64,000 nucleotides of DNA, from positions 62,001 to 126,000 of the forward strand of contig NZ_FCNZ02000016.1 of the NCBI RefSeq assembly GCF_001544495.1, in the 5' to 3' direction. The DNA comes from Caballeronia telluris. Its GTDB lineage: Bacteria; Pseudomonadota; Gammaproteobacteria; Burkholderiales; Burkholderiaceae. How positions within the stretch are numbered: the first letter of the stretch is position 1; every line of letters begins with the position of its first letter. The notes under the pieces were generated by a model. It was given only the letters and a program-made list of their open reading frames with translations. It made no database searches and was not told the origin of the DNA. Below are positions 62,995 through 64,000 of the stretch, one piece after another. The position numbers were made by a program, and so were the translations under genes.

Positions 62995-64000
62995 ATGCGA
63001 CCTGCCAATTCTCCTGCCGCTAAAGTCGAAACTGCCGATTCGAACCGTTTTCAGCTCAATACGTCGTCCGTAACACGTCGAAATTTCCTGTCCATGTTAA
63101 TGGCCGGTGCGGGGAGCGCTGCGCTCGCCGCTTGCGGTGGTGGAGGCGATATTGCCGATTCCGGCGATGTGGCGGGTGTTGCAAAGGCTGCTGCCACGGC
63201 ATCGCCGGATGGAACGGTCATTCCGTCGGCGCAGTCGATCGTCGACTCGTCCGGCAATACGTGGACGCTCGTCAGCAGCCGCGTGACGAAGAACGGTACG
63301 GGCGTGGCGACGGGTTCGCCCAGCGCGTTGACCCTGATGCTCTGGTACGGCGGCGTGATCTACGCGAAGAACTCGGCGGGCACGTGGTACAAGAACGGCA
63401 GTGCGTGGACCTCGATTGGAACGGTTGACCCGCGCACGAAGACGCCGGCGACGGCTGCCGCGGCGGCACCGCTCTTCTACGGCATGAACGGCCACATGGC
63501 TTACGGCACCGGCATCTACAAGACGCTGGGTCCGGCTGCCCAGCTCGCGATGCTCAAGGACCTCGGCGTCACCAACTACCGTGCGGACGTCGCAAGCGAC
63601 GGCATGGCGCAAGTGATCTCCGACGCGCTGCGCGGTCCGTTTGCGAACAGCGGCGTGTCGATCCTGCCGGTGCTCAATCCGCTCTCGTGCGGCTGGAGTC
63701 CCAACGCCTCCGAATCGGCGTCCTATACGCTCGGCTACAACCTGGCTGTCGGTTGCACGAAGGTGCTGAAGGGGCTCGTCAAGTACATCGAGTGCGGTAA
63801 CGAACTCGACGTCGCGCTCAAGATCAGCGGCAACGGCAGCAGCTACAACCACTGGAGCCCGACGATGTGGCCGTCGTTCCGTGGCGTGCTCCGCGGCATG
63901 ATCGACGGCGTGAAGGCCATCGACCCCACCATCAATTGCGGCGTGAACGTCGGCATCCCGATGGCGTATGGCGCGCTTCAGATGCTATGGCGAGGCATCA
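62995..64000 (+). CDS. Tat-exported lipoprotein with glycoside hydrolase-like barrel (partial, runs off the window)
   Basis: 335 residues are visible; the 3' end is outside. The N-terminus has twin arginines in VTRRNFLSMLMAGAGSAALAAC with lipobox LAAC and Cys47 (the quoted core is RRNFLSMLMAG...LAAC), so it is a Tat lipoprotein. A ~60-residue Ser/Thr/Gly beta-rich linker domain follows (residues ~80-150, WYGGVIYAKNSAGTWYKNG). From residue ~160 (LFYGMNGHMAYG) a TIM-barrel glycosidase begins; ECGNELD puts the probable acid/base Glu at 270 after Asn269, as in clan A glycosidases. It may process an exopolysaccharide. ATG 62995 is the only in-frame start after a stop at 62971, and no good ribosome-binding site is seen. 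Confidence 0.75.
   Translation, partial: MRPANSPAAKVETADSNRFQLNTSSVTRRNFLSMLMAGAGSAALAACGGGGDIADSGDVAGVAKAAATASPDGTVIPSAQSIVDSSGNTWTLVSSRVTKNGTGVATGSPSALTLMLWYGGVIYAKNSAGTWYKNGSAWTSIGTVDPRTKTPATAAAAAPLFYGMNGHMAYGTGIYKTLGPAAQLAMLKDLGVTNYRADVASDGMAQVISDALRGPFANSGVSILPVLNPLSCGWSPNASESASYTLGYNLAVGCTKVLKGLVKYIECGNELDVALKISGNGSSYNHWSPTMWPSFRGVLRGMIDGVKAIDPTINCGVNVGIPMAYGALQMLWRGI

Overview
The window is high-GC DNA from a member of the Burkholderiaceae, most likely Caballeronia or Paraburkholderia. The evidence is a Burkholderia-type trimeric porin, a lysine/alanine-rich HU protein, a small DUF4148-like secreted protein, the AcnD/PrpF form of the methylcitrate cycle, a dispersed repeat containing GCCCCTGTCCGGGGC, and many LysR/MFS catabolic modules. 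Both ends cut through genes: an RND pump at the left and a Tat-exported lipoprotein with a glycosidase-like fold at the right.

Layout. 1-5.3 kb: the end of an RND pump, its outer-membrane factor, and pqiABC for envelope lipid transport. 5.4-9.1 kb: a phospholipase D/VTT membrane protein joined to an EEP phosphatase, then an H1/HU nucleoid protein. 9.2-13.6 kb: a LysR regulator divergent from an M20 amidohydrolase, an MHS-type transporter and an SDR. 13.8-14.4 kb: a 600 bp inverted-repeat structure. 14.5-18.8 kb: a circularly permuted ATP-grasp, an alpha-E protein, a transglutaminase and an Anbu proteasome-like protease. 18.9-21.7 kb: a porin and a BrkB-family membrane protein. 22.0-31.4 kb: formate dehydrogenase-N with an in-frame selenocysteine UGA and a bacterial SECIS hairpin, followed by fdhE, selA, selB and the tRNA-Sec gene. 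31.4-34.7 kb: a decayed acyl-CoA dehydrogenase remnant, a 3-hydroxybenzoate 4-monooxygenase (mobA-like), its MarR regulator and a VOC protein. 34.9-37.5 kb: an arylsulfatase and a DUF4239 protein. 37.6-45.7 kb: prpB-prpC-acnD-prpF with divergent prpR and a visible sigma-54 promoter. 45.9-52.6 kb: a chemoreceptor, a DUF899 protein, two aromatic-acid transporters and small proteins. 52.7-62.5 kb: LysR-linked catabolic genes (ACS-family transporter, M81 peptidase, Asp-nucleophile hydrolase, methylmalonate-semialdehyde dehydrogenase, nitronate monooxygenase). 62.5-64 kb: an AT-rich control region and the start of the secreted glycosidase-like lipoprotein.

How the genes work together. The 22-31 kb block holds almost everything needed to make and use one selenoprotein: the enzyme, its Fe-S and cytochrome b partners, its maturation factor, the Sec synthase, the Sec elongation factor and the Sec tRNA. 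Only selD is missing from the window. The prp block converts propionyl-CoA through 2-methylcitrate to pyruvate and succinate and appears to be switched on by PrpR at a -24/-12 promoter with an IHF site. The Anbu block has the gene content of a widely conserved but functionally unresolved protease/peptide-ligation system. The remaining regions are mostly uptake-plus-catabolism cassettes, each with its own LysR or MarR regulator.
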